Assembly: GCA_041391965.1 (NCBI GenBank)
Contig: JAWKMZ010000004.1
Span: 248,001-312,000, forward strand
DNA from: JAWKMZ01 sp041391965
Lineage (GTDB): Bacteria > Bacteroidota > Bacteroidia > Flavobacteriales > Flavobacteriaceae
Direction: 5' to 3'
DNA: 64,000 bases
Shown: positions 9,432 through 18,017 of the stretch, piece by piece
Layout: each line of letters begins with the position of its first letter
Position numbering within the stretch: position 1 is the stretch's first letter
Position numbers and translations under genes: made by a program
Notes under the pieces: model-generated
The model's database searches: none
Told to the model about the DNA's origin: nothing
The model's input: only the letters and a program-made list of their open reading frames with translations

Positions 9432-10664
9432 TTATTTTTTTAGATTTTTTACGCGTTCTAATAAGGTTGGATGCGAATAATGTACCCAAACATACGCAGG
9501 ATGTGGTGTTAAATTGCTTAAACTATTTTTGGATAATTTTTTGAGTGATGTAATTAAAGGTTGAGCTTTGTAAGTGGTTTTTGCATAATCATCTGCTTGG
9601 TATTCAAATTTGCGTGAAAAATGATTCATTACTATTCCAGTAATTTCAGAAATAGGACCATAAAGCAATCCAAAGGCAATTAATCCAACATGAAAACTCG
9701 GGATTTTTACTCCTAATGCGTTTGAAAGTAACGGATTTGCTATAAAAATGGATAAGATGTACAAGGTAAATCCTGTGAGTAGGATAGAAGCTGCTAAGTT
9801 AAAAATGATGTGTTTTTTCTTATAATGTCCAACTTCGTGAGCTAAAACTGCCACAATTTCTTCTTCGTCCAATTCATTTAGCAAAGTGTCATACAATGTT
9901 ACGCGCTTTTCACTTCCAAAACCAGAAAAATAAGCATTGGCTTTGGTGCTTCGTTTGGAGCCATCAATCACAAAAATTTTATCAAGATTAAAGCCAACAG
10001 TTTGAGCATATTCTGAAATTTTATTGCGTAAACTTCCTGTATTTAAAGGCGTTTGTTTGTTAAAAAGTGGTACAATAAGTTTAGCGTAAAACATATTCAT
10101 AAATACTGTAAATAAGGTAATAATTGCCCAAGCATACAACCAAAATTGATGTCCAGCCCATTGATAAAACCAGATGATTAAAGCTAAAAGTCCTCCTCCA
10201 ATAATTGCCATCATAAGCAAACTTTTAAGTTTGTCGAGGATGAAGGTTTTTTTTGTGGTTTTGTTGAATCCAAATTTTTCTTCAATCACGAAGGTTTTGT
10301 AATAACTAAAAGGAATGCTTAAAATACTGCTTGCTAACATGATGATTCCAAAAAACAGCAACGCAATTATAATGGGATGATTGCTGTAATTTCGAGCAAT
10401 CGTATCTACAAACTCGAAGCCGTCGGCTAATAAAAAAGCCAATGTTAAAACTGTTGAAAACGCTGAATTCCAAAAGCTAAATTTGTAGTTAGCTGTTTTG
10501 TAAGCCTGTGATTTTTTGTAGTCTGCATCCTTATAAACATCAGTTAACTCATCAGGAATGGCGTCATTATAATGTTTTGCATTAAGTGCATCCAATATTT
10601 TATCAACCATAAAATTGATAATAATAATAGTGATGATGATGTAAAATAAGGTTGTTGAAGTCAT
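9432..10664 (-). CDS. M48 family (Ste24/CAAX protease-like) membrane metallopeptidase
   Basis: A 410-residue polytopic membrane protein when started at MTSTTLFYIIITI; a start six codons earlier is also open. It has the zinc motif HEVGH in AVLAHEVGHYKKKH, the third ligand region in EFEYQADDYA, and upstream YFSGFGSEKRVTLYDTLL typical of Ste24-like M48 peptidases. Several hydrophobic segments surround the catalytic core. In bacteria such enzymes act on membrane or lipidated proteins in quality control; a prenylated substrate is not expected. It stands as a separate minus-strand gene between relA and the trmH-like gene. Confidence 0.9.
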   Translation of the reverse strand: MTSTTLFYIIITIIIINFMVDKILDALNAKHYNDAIPDELTDVYKDADYKKSQAYKTANYKFSFWNSAFSTVLTLAFLLADGFEFVDTIARNYSNHPIIIALLFFGIIMLASSILSIPFSYYKTFVIEEKFGFNKTTKKTFILDKLKSLLMMAIIGGGLLALIIWFYQWAGHQFWLYAWAIITLFTVFMNMFYAKLIVPLFNKQTPLNTGSLRNKISEYAQTVGFNLDKIFVIDGSKRSTKANAYFSGFGSEKRVTLYDTLLNELDEEEIVAVLAHEVGHYKKKHIIFNLAASILLTGFTLYILSIFIANPLLSNALGVKIPSFHVGLIAFGLLYGPISEITGIVMNHFSRKFEYQADDYAKTTYKAQPLITSLKKLSKNSLSNLTPHPAYVWVHYSHPTLLERVKNLKK

Positions 10665-10737
10665 AAAAAAATAAAATTTCAAAGGGTTTAAATTCCAATC
10701 TTTCGTGGTTCACTGGGTTTTGTTTGTTACGAAATTT

Positions 10738-11535
10738 TCAAATAAAATTTCGTTGGCGTTTGGCTTCAAAAATAAGAATTCCTGCTGCAACAGAGACATT
10801 CATAGAATCAATTTCGCCTTGCATTGGAATAATGATGTTTTGAGTAGAATTATCAATCCATTCATCACTCAAACCTGTCGCTTCGGTGCCAACCACAAGT
10901 GCTGTTGCTTTGGTAAAATCTTGTGTGTAATAATTAACAGAAGCTTGCAAAGCTGCACAATAAATAGAAATATTGTTTTGTTTTAAAAACGAAATAATCT
11001 CAGTAGTTGAGCCAATTGCAACCAAATTTGTAAACAAACAGCCTACACTTGAACGAATAATATTAGGATTGTACAAATCGGTTTTTGGGTTGGCAATAAT
11101 AATGGCATCCACATTGGCAGCATCAGCAGTTCGTAACAAAGCTCCAATATTTCCAGGTTTTTCTGGTGCTTCAGCAATAAGAATTAACGGATTTTTTGAG
11201 TTGAACGGCATTGTTTTTAAATGGTGAGATTTACTTTTTGCAATGGCAATAACACCTTCAGTAGTATCACGATGTGCCAATTTTTGATAAACCTCTTTTG
11301 AGATTTCTATAAGGTCAATGTTTTGATTAGTTAGAGATTTAATTTTCGCTTCAGGAAATAATTCAGGATAAAATAAAATCAATTGGATGTCATAATTCCC
11401 TTTGATAGCTAAACTAATTTCACGTTCACCTTCAATTAAAAACAATCCCGTTTTTTTGCGTTCACGCGATTTTTCCTTTAACTGAACCAGTTGTTTTATA
11501 TACGGATTTTGTGGACTTGTTATTTCTTTTATCAT
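10738..11535 (-). CDS. TrmH/SpoU-family RNA 2'-O-methyltransferase
   Basis: A 265-residue SPOUT methyltransferase. An N-terminal substrate-binding domain (residues 1-100, FLIEGEREISLA) precedes the knot domain with motif 1 EKPGNIGALLRTADA, motif 2 VVGTEATGLSDEW and motif 3 IPMQGEIDSMNVSVAAGI. It uses SAM to methylate a ribose in tRNA or rRNA; the target nucleotide cannot be assigned. The start MIKEITSPQNP at 11535 is preferred over an upstream ATG at 11628 because homologues begin here and a TACTTTTG promoter box lies 8 bases upstream. The transcript would then be nearly leaderless. Confidence 0.88.
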   Translation of the reverse strand: MIKEITSPQNPYIKQLVQLKEKSRERKKTGLFLIEGEREISLAIKGNYDIQLILFYPELFPEAKIKSLTNQNIDLIEISKEVYQKLAHRDTTEGVIAIAKSKSHHLKTMPFNSKNPLILIAEAPEKPGNIGALLRTADAANVDAIIIANPKTDLYNPNIIRSSVGCLFTNLVAIGSTTEIISFLKQNNISIYCAALQASVNYYTQDFTKATALVVGTEATGLSDEWIDNSTQNIIIPMQGEIDSMNVSVAAGILIFEAKRQRNFI

Positions 11536-11542
11536 ACATTTA

Positions 11543-11574
11543 CAAAAGTAATTGATTTTGATGTAATCTATCAA
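11543..11574 (-). promoter_or_regulatory. Candidate promoter of the trmH-like gene
   Basis: On the minus strand TTG (11572-11574) and TACTTTTG (11543-11550) are separated by 21 bases, fitting the Bacteroidota TTG/TAnnTTTG consensus with a slightly long spacer. The box ends 8 bases before the start codon. Confidence 0.4.
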
Positions 11575-11633
11575 TTTTTCAATTGACAAACCAAAAACCA
11601 AATTTCTTCGTTTAAGAAAATAAAACACACATT

Positions 11634-12437
11634 ATGAAACCACTCATTTTTACTTTTATGCTTTTAACAATCTTAGTTTCCTGCAAGGACAAAAAAGTAG
11701 ATACCAAAATGCCAGCAAATGATGAAACCGAAGTACCAACAAAAGTTGTTAAAAGCAATTATCCTGAAGTGATGACCAGCATATTTGATGCACATGGAGG
11801 TTTGGATAACTGGAAAAAAATGCACACTTTAGAATTTACCATGGCAAAACCAGATGGCAACGAAATTACTACAACCGATTTGCAAGAACGTTATGCCTTG
11901 GTAGAAATGCCAAAACACACCATTGGTTTTGATGGACAAAGCGTGTGGATGAAAAATAAAGATGCTGCAAAATATGATGGCAATCCAAAATTTTATTACA
12001 ATTTGATGTTCTATTTTTATGCCATGCCTTTTGTTTTGGCTGATGACGGAATTATATATAGTGATGCAAAACCTTTAGTTTTTGAAGGCAAAACTTATCC
12101 TGGAGTCAAAATTAGCTATAACAATGGAGTTGGTGCATCATCTAATGATGAATACGTTTTATATTATGATGCTGATACACATAAAATGGCTTGGTTGTCA
12201 TATACGGTCACTTATTTTTCAAAAGAAAAGAGCAAGGAATTTCATTATATAAAATATAGTGATTGGCAAGATGTGGAAGGTTTGCTATTGCCAAAAACCA
12301 TTACTTGGTACAATGTTGAAAACAATTTGCCAACCACCAAACGCAATGATGTGACCTTTGATAATATTGTTCTAACAACAGATTCGATGAATTTTAGGAT
12401 GTATATGATGCCAGAAGGAGCTGAGGAAATTCAATAA
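11634..12437 (+). CDS. DUF6503-like lipoprotein
   Basis: A 267-residue predicted lipoprotein: MKPLIFTFMLLTILVSC gives a lipobox with cysteine 17, followed by a charged linker. The mature part (about 45-267) begins SIFDAHGGLDNWKKMHTLEFTM and is rich in beta-strands and aromatic residues, like LolA/DUF6503-type Bacteroidota lipoproteins. No catalytic motif is visible; a carrier or envelope role is inference. It is divergent from the trmH-like gene and converges on the amidohydrolase gene across a shared terminator. The family name is from memory and less certain than the lipoprotein call. Confidence 0.6.
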   Translation: MKPLIFTFMLLTILVSCKDKKVDTKMPANDETEVPTKVVKSNYPEVMTSIFDAHGGLDNWKKMHTLEFTMAKPDGNEITTTDLQERYALVEMPKHTIGFDGQSVWMKNKDAAKYDGNPKFYYNLMFYFYAMPFVLADDGIIYSDAKPLVFEGKTYPGVKISYNNGVGASSNDEYVLYYDADTHKMAWLSYTVTYFSKEKSKEFHYIKYSDWQDVEGLLLPKTITWYNVENNLPTTKRNDVTFDNIVLTTDSMNFRMYMMPEGAEEIQ

Positions 12438-12439
12438 AA

Positions 12440-12482
12440 AATCTGTCCGTTTGGGAGATGTTATTTTTCAAACGGACAGATT
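12440..12482. terminator. Bidirectional terminator between convergent genes
   Basis: AATCTGTCCGTTTG (12440-12453) and CAAACGGACAGATT (12469-12482) form a perfect 14-bp stem with a 15-base loop, 3 bases after the lipoprotein stop and 12 bases from the end of the opposing amidohydrolase gene. Both flanks are A/T-rich, though uninterrupted T-runs are short. Confidence 0.75.
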
Positions 12483-12494
12483 GTAATTTATCTT

Positions 12495-13814
12495 TTAGTC
12501 TTTTGTATAAATACCTTCTGCTTTGTATTTATCTTCATAACGATGCCATAATTGTGTTTGATGGGTTTCTAAACTTACAGAACGTCCATCAATAAAAGCC
12601 TGTGTTAATTGGTTGGTTCGCATATCTAAAGCGTCACCTTCACTGATAAATAGGGTTGCACTTTTGCCTGCTTCCAAAGTGCCATAATTGGCATCAATAC
12701 CTAATATTTTAGCTGTATTTGAAGTGATTAGCTTTAAAGCTTCTTCTTTGTCTAAGCCATAAGTTACGGCAGTTCCTGCATAAAACGGAAGATTACGTGT
12801 GTTCATGCGTTCCATTCCTCCTTTAGCACTCAAAGCCACCAAAACACCTTTGTTGGTTAATTGTGATGCCATTTTATAAGGCAAATCGTAATCGTCGTCA
12901 TCATTATTTGGTAGCGAATGTAAACGTTCTACAATTACAGGAATATTGTTTTGTTTTAACAAATCGGCTACTTTAAGTGCTTCATAACCGCCAACAATAA
13001 CCATATGTTTTATGTTGTTAGCTTTTGAAAAATTGATAGCATCTGTAATGCCTTTAGCGTCATCTACATTGATGTATAGAGTTTTTGAACCATCAAATAA
13101 CCCTTCGCAAGCTTTGAATGGTAAATTAACAATCGTTTTGTCACCTTCAGCATAGGCTTTACTTTCATTAAAAAAAGAAGTGACTTCATTTACTTGGTCT
13201 GCATATTTGTCATTTGGTTTTAAGTTAGCATCTTCGCCAAGCCACCAACGACCTCTGGTAAAGTTATTTGGCCAATTCATATGAATGCCATCATCAACTT
13301 TTACAGTGGCATCTTCCCAATTCCAAGCATCAAATTGCACTACAGACGATGTGCCAGAAATACGTCCGCCACGAGGTGTTATTTGACCTAATAGTACACC
13401 ATTTGGCCTCATAGATTCTACTACTTTAGACTCTGCATTATAAGCAATAATACTTCTGATGTTAGGGTTCATGTCTCCAATTTCATCGTCGTCTTCAGTA
13501 GCTCTAACAGCATCAATTTCAACCAAACCAAGGGTTGAGTTTGGTGCAATAAATCCTGGATAGACCTGTTTTCCGTTGGCTTTTATGACGTCCATTCCTG
13601 TTAAGTCGGTTTTAACAACAGTAGCATCAACTACAGAGGTTATTTTTCCATCTTTAAAAATAATAAGGCTGTTAGGAATCACTTGTCCATTGCCAATATG
13701 TGCTGTTGCACCAATAATAGCAATAGGTTTACTTTGTTTGGGTGCTGGAGTTTGTTGTGCAAAACTTAAGGTTGTACACAAAAATATAAGGATGACTAAT
13801 TTTATAGTTTTCAT
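12495..13814 (-). CDS. Exported amidohydrolase-like protein lacking the HxH metal motif
   Basis: A 439-residue protein with signal peptide (MKTIKLVILIFLCTTLSFAQ). The amidohydrolase scaffold is clear: a small beta-sandwich (SLIIFKDGKITSVVDATVV), then a TIM-barrel and the closing EEALKLITSNTAKILGI...GTLEAGKSATLFI. Where active family members have HxH after the PGFID strand, this one reads GFIAPNSTLGL (about 88-97), so the first metal ligands are missing. It is probably catalytically dead or altered. The start 13814 gives a good signal peptide and a 10-base gap from the upstream 989-residue amidohydrolase; a longer start at 13850 would overlap it. Confidence 0.8.
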   Translation of the reverse strand: MKTIKLVILIFLCTTLSFAQQTPAPKQSKPIAIIGATAHIGNGQVIPNSLIIFKDGKITSVVDATVVKTDLTGMDVIKANGKQVYPGFIAPNSTLGLVEIDAVRATEDDDEIGDMNPNIRSIIAYNAESKVVESMRPNGVLLGQITPRGGRISGTSSVVQFDAWNWEDATVKVDDGIHMNWPNNFTRGRWWLGEDANLKPNDKYADQVNEVTSFFNESKAYAEGDKTIVNLPFKACEGLFDGSKTLYINVDDAKGITDAINFSKANNIKHMVIVGGYEALKVADLLKQNNIPVIVERLHSLPNNDDDDYDLPYKMASQLTNKGVLVALSAKGGMERMNTRNLPFYAGTAVTYGLDKEEALKLITSNTAKILGIDANYGTLEAGKSATLFISEGDALDMRTNQLTQAFIDGRSVSLETHQTQLWHRYEDKYKAEGIYTKD

Positions 13815-13824
13815 TGAGTAGTTT

Positions 13825-16794
13825 TTAGAAGTTATGATCCATCGTGTCACAATGCAAATATTCTTTCTCTTTTTTCTTGATAGCTTGTGTTTTTAGACCT
13901 TTGTTTTTTGCTTGAAGCATTTCATTAATCAGTTCGCTTTTTTCTTTTTTGATTGTACTTTCAAGCATTTCATTGCGATGGATGTCAAAATAAGTGACAC
14001 CTTCAATAATGGTCTTTTCAGCTTTGGCATAAATGGATAATGGATTGTCACTCCAAAGCACCACATCAGCATCTTTGCCAACTTTGACGCTGCCAACTCT
14101 GTCGTCTAAATGTAAGAGTTTTGCAGGATTGAGTGTTACAAATTTCCACGCTTCTTCTTCGCTAACGCCTCCGTATTTTACTGATTTTGCAGCTTCTTGG
14201 TTCAAGCGTCTGGACATTTCGGCATCATCACTATTAATGGCTACTGTAATTCCAACATTGTGCATAATGGCAGCATTGTAAGGAATGGCATCATTGACTT
14301 CATATTTATAAGCCCACCAATCGGCAAAAGTAGAGCCGCCAACACCATGTGCTTTCATTTTGTCAGCTACTTTATAACCTTCTAAAATGTGTGTAAAAGT
14401 GTTGATGCGAAAGTTGAATTTTTCAGCCACTTTCATCAACATATTAATTTCACTTTGCACATAAGAATGACAAGTGATAAAGCGCTCTTTGTTTAAAATT
14501 TCAGCAAGCGTTTCCATTTCCAAATCTTTTCGATAAGGTTTGCCGCTTTTCTTTAAAGCATCATAGGCTTTGGCTCTTGTAAAATAATCAGTATAGAGTT
14601 GTTCTACGCCCATTCTGGTTTGAGGAAAACGATTGTAGCTGGACCAATTGGATTGTTTAACATTTTCACCCAAAGCAAATTTGATAAATTTTGGACTGTT
14701 GGTATATATCAAATCTTTAGCTTCATGTCCCCATTTTAGTTTAATAATGGCTGAACGACCACCAATTGGGTTTGCCGAACCATGAAGTAATTGTGCTGAG
14801 GTAACACCACCTGCTAAATCTCTATAAATACTAATGTCGGTATCATCTATCACATCTTCCATATTCACTTCGGCTGATGAGTTTTGTCCACCTTCATTTA
14901 CCGAAGCCAATGCAATATGTGAGTGTTCGTCTATAATACCAGAGGTAAGATGTTTTCCTGTGGCATCAATTTCTTTAGCAGTTGGGTCAGATAAGTTTTG
15001 TCCAATTTTAGCAATTTTACCATTTTTAATGAGGACGTCTGTATTTTTTAAGATACCCTCTTTTTCATTGGTCCAAACAGTTGCATTTTTAAACAATAAG
15101 GTTTCTGCTTGTGGAAGTGTTGTAAAACCATAGGCATTATTTGGGAAGGTAATAGGAACAATTGCTTTAGGGTTGTTATCGTCCTCTTTTTTTGCATCGC
15201 TTTTATCATCCTTTTTAGTTGGAGCTTTTGCAAAAAATGACATTTCTGTTCCATTGGGTAATATGGTTTTTCCGATAAGATTTTTTTGAGCATCCACATT
15301 GGCGACAATTCTTATAAATTCTTGTTTGGTCGAATCGGCTGTTGTAAATGCAATATTGACCCAATCATCAGCATAAGATACTTTGGATCCTCTTGTTTTA
15401 TCAGCAGAAGTAATTTCAGATTTTAGCTTACTCAAATCGCCTTTAAGTGACATTTTATAAGATTCTCCTGCAATTGAAAACTCATAATCACCTCTAATAT
15501 CTTTAGTGTTCATGTCTTCGAGTACATTTTTTTGACCTTGAACCCAGTTTTCAAAAACTGTTGTTTTTTCATCAAAAATATCACCAGAGGTGATTAAAAA
15601 ATTGGCATAAGCACCATTTTTAAGAGAGCCAATACTGTTCGATTTTCCTAAAAGTTGTGCAGGAGTTGTTGTTAAGGCTTCTAATGCTTTTTCTTTTGAT
15701 AAACCATATGTGATGGCTTTCATTAAATTAGCTTTAAATTCTTTAGGCGATTTTAAATTGTGTGTGGTTAAAGCAAACGTGATGTTATTATCTGCTAATA
15801 ATTTTGGATTTGCAGGTTGCTGATTCCAAGCTTTCATATCTGCTAATGATAAGCTGGAAGCCAAAAAGGCATTTTCAACATCATAGGCTTCTGGAAAATT
15901 GATAGGAATAATGAGCGACGCATTCATTGCTTTTATCTCATCGATACGTTCAAACTCATCGCCACCACCAAGAATGACGTATTGAATGTTAAACAAATCG
16001 CCTACTTTGTCAGCACGCAAATCGTTAGCTCTACTACCAGCATCAAATATTTGAACCAGATTTTTATTTCGGTTTAAGGCTTCAATTGATAAATCTTTGG
16101 TTTTTGAATTGCCTTTGGCATACCAATCAGCATCATAATACAATTGGCGTAACAAAGCCATGCTTCCCATAATAGAAGAAGGATAAGATTGGTTAGATAG
16201 AACGCTTTTGTGAAAGGAAAGGTATTGTGCAGATGTGGCATCTAAAATTCGATCTGCATTTGTGCCTTGGTTGTTTAAAGCAATCAGAGTTCCTGTGCCT
16301 CTTACAATCCCGTCTTGAATATGTGTGTTGACTACGCCAAAACCTGCTTTAATGAGCTCGTCTGCTTTTTTAGAGTCATAGCTAAACTTATCGATAGCAT
16401 TATTTTCAGGCATAATGTGGTCATTCCAGTAAAACCCTGTACGTGAAGGTTCGTATTGTGCACTTCGACCACCACTTTGACGTTTGGGCTTATCAATACC
16501 AAAATCAGAATATATATCAATAAATGAAGGATATATACTTTTTCCTGCAATATCAATAATGTTGGTGTTTTTTGGGATGTTTACTGAGGTTCCTGTGGCA
16601 ATTACTTTACCGTCTTTAATTAACAACGTTCCATGTTCAATAACTTGAGTAGGTGAGACGTGAATTTTTGCGTTGGTAAGTGCTGTGTAATTGGTGTTTG
16701 TTGAAAAAACACCATCGTTTTTTGGGAAATAATCTTGTGCAACAATTGAAAAACTGCACAAAAAGATAAAGAGTTTTAAATACGTTTTTATCAT
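13825..16794 (-). CDS. Large exported two-module amidohydrolase
   Basis: A 989-residue protein with signal peptide (MIKTYLKLFIFLCSFSIVAQ). It holds two amidohydrolase modules. The first (about 35-430) has the scaffold but reads PSFIDIYSDFG at 90-99 instead of an HxH, and ends EKALEALTTTPAQLLG. A beta-rich insert follows (about 440-560) with a Lys/Asp linker. The second (about 565-960) keeps DEHSHI with H624 and H626, later TCHSYV and VAINSDDAEMSRR, so it is the likely catalytic unit, of the imidazolonepropionase/dipeptidase-like group. Substrate is unknown. It is followed at 10 bases by a shorter, degenerate relative, which suggests a periplasmic complex. Confidence 0.85.
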   Translation of the reverse strand: MIKTYLKLFIFLCSFSIVAQDYFPKNDGVFSTNTNYTALTNAKIHVSPTQVIEHGTLLIKDGKVIATGTSVNIPKNTNIIDIAGKSIYPSFIDIYSDFGIDKPKRQSGGRSAQYEPSRTGFYWNDHIMPENNAIDKFSYDSKKADELIKAGFGVVNTHIQDGIVRGTGTLIALNNQGTNADRILDATSAQYLSFHKSVLSNQSYPSSIMGSMALLRQLYYDADWYAKGNSKTKDLSIEALNRNKNLVQIFDAGSRANDLRADKVGDLFNIQYVILGGGDEFERIDEIKAMNASLIIPINFPEAYDVENAFLASSLSLADMKAWNQQPANPKLLADNNITFALTTHNLKSPKEFKANLMKAITYGLSKEKALEALTTTPAQLLGKSNSIGSLKNGAYANFLITSGDIFDEKTTVFENWVQGQKNVLEDMNTKDIRGDYEFSIAGESYKMSLKGDLSKLKSEITSADKTRGSKVSYADDWVNIAFTTADSTKQEFIRIVANVDAQKNLIGKTILPNGTEMSFFAKAPTKKDDKSDAKKEDDNNPKAIVPITFPNNAYGFTTLPQAETLLFKNATVWTNEKEGILKNTDVLIKNGKIAKIGQNLSDPTAKEIDATGKHLTSGIIDEHSHIALASVNEGGQNSSAEVNMEDVIDDTDISIYRDLAGGVTSAQLLHGSANPIGGRSAIIKLKWGHEAKDLIYTNSPKFIKFALGENVKQSNWSSYNRFPQTRMGVEQLYTDYFTRAKAYDALKKSGKPYRKDLEMETLAEILNKERFITCHSYVQSEINMLMKVAEKFNFRINTFTHILEGYKVADKMKAHGVGGSTFADWWAYKYEVNDAIPYNAAIMHNVGITVAINSDDAEMSRRLNQEAAKSVKYGGVSEEEAWKFVTLNPAKLLHLDDRVGSVKVGKDADVVLWSDNPLSIYAKAEKTIIEGVTYFDIHRNEMLESTIKKEKSELINEMLQAKNKGLKTQAIKKKEKEYLHCDTMDHNF

Positions 16795-16876
16795 TATTTA
16801 TGGTTGGTTAAAAAATTGAGTTTTAAAGATAAAGAATATGTCTAAAGAAATGACTTTAACGCAAATTTTTAACATT

Positions 16877-17944
16877 TTAAAGCTCGTTCGCTTCAAAATA
16901 ATTGACAAAAAGAGCGACAACATAATTGTAAGTTTCAATACCAGCCGCTTGGTTATTAGCTTTTAAAAAACCACTATAGGTGTTTTTAAAGAAGGTTTCA
17001 GAAGGATTTTTGTATGCTAACCAAAAGTTTTTAATTTCTTCATAATTTTTTAAAACACCAATATCAACCGTTACTATTAAATCTTGATATTTAGTAGGGT
17101 CACGAAGATAGAGTTCATTTAAACAATGTTGCAATGCAAATGAATAACCAGAATAATTAAAATAAATATTAGAATGGTCAATAGCTGCCAAGGCACCAAT
17201 AAAATTGGCTTCATTTTCAGCTGCGTAACCCAATTGGTGTGCTATTTCATGGCTTGCTGTGGTTGGGTATTTGTAGGTTGGAATTAAACCATCAATTTGT
17301 GCTTCATTAGTAAACGGATTTAAATAGCCACTAAACCCCATGTAAGTTAGAGGTAAACTATAAATAGAGCGTTTTAAACTACTTGTATGGTAAGCCAATT
17401 GTGGATAATCTTTTGCCAACTGTTCAAATCCTTGAGGTGTAAGGTTGAGTAATTCACTTTTAGTGTATGGCATAACCACTTTTGCGTTGTTGTCTTTGAC
17501 AATCAATCCGTGAATGAGGTTGGTTTTTGCAATGAGGTCTTTGGTGATATGTATTAAATCTTTGGTAGTATAATCGTTGCTAAGGTTTAAAGATTTATGC
17601 AAAGGCAGTCGATAATAATTAAAAGCCCAAAGCAAATGGAAGGCAAAATAACCAATAGAAATGGCAGTTAATACATCTAAAAACCAATTTTTGGTATCTT
17701 TTAATAGTCGTTTTCTATTAATAATCAACCACCTAATAATATAAACAATAGCAATTGTATAAAGCACATCGCCAACCGAAAATGGAATCCATCCAAACAC
17801 ATAGTGCATTAAGCTTGAAATAAATTGGTACAAGCCATTACTGTAGTATTTTTCTACAAATTCAGGAAAATGTGCCAACAACTTTACAAGCAAAATTTGA
17901 GGCAGAATTGAAAAGGCTAAAATAGGCTTGAGGTACTTTTGCAT
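16877..17944 (-). CDS. DUF3810 membrane protein with HExxH-type motif
   Basis: A 355-residue protein with about three membrane segments in residues 1-130 (ILAFSILPQILLVKLLAHF, VGDVLYTIAIVYIIRWLII, FLDVLTAISIGYFAFHLLWAF), then an extracytoplasmic domain. The latter contains TTASHEIAHQLGYAAENEANFIGALAA, an HExxH motif with a downstream glutamate, as in zincin peptidases. DUF3810 proteins have no established function, so peptidase activity is inferred from the motif. The gene stands alone between the amidohydrolases and the divergent pepD. Confidence 0.8.
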   Translation of the reverse strand: MQKYLKPILAFSILPQILLVKLLAHFPEFVEKYYSNGLYQFISSLMHYVFGWIPFSVGDVLYTIAIVYIIRWLIINRKRLLKDTKNWFLDVLTAISIGYFAFHLLWAFNYYRLPLHKSLNLSNDYTTKDLIHITKDLIAKTNLIHGLIVKDNNAKVVMPYTKSELLNLTPQGFEQLAKDYPQLAYHTSSLKRSIYSLPLTYMGFSGYLNPFTNEAQIDGLIPTYKYPTTASHEIAHQLGYAAENEANFIGALAAIDHSNIYFNYSGYSFALQHCLNELYLRDPTKYQDLIVTVDIGVLKNYEEIKNFWLAYKNPSETFFKNTYSGFLKANNQAAGIETYNYVVALFVNYFEANEL

Positions 17945-17988
17945 AAATCAAAAATAGAAAATAGTTTTATAAAAGCTATACTAATATG

Positions 17989-17996
17989 TACCTTTG
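17989..17996 (+). promoter_or_regulatory. Candidate -7 box of pepD
   Basis: TACCTTTG matches TAnnTTTG 22 bases before the pepD ATG. No good TTG element was seen at the expected spacing. Confidence 0.4.
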
Positions 17997-18017
17997 TGCA
18001 ACTTTATATACAAGATA

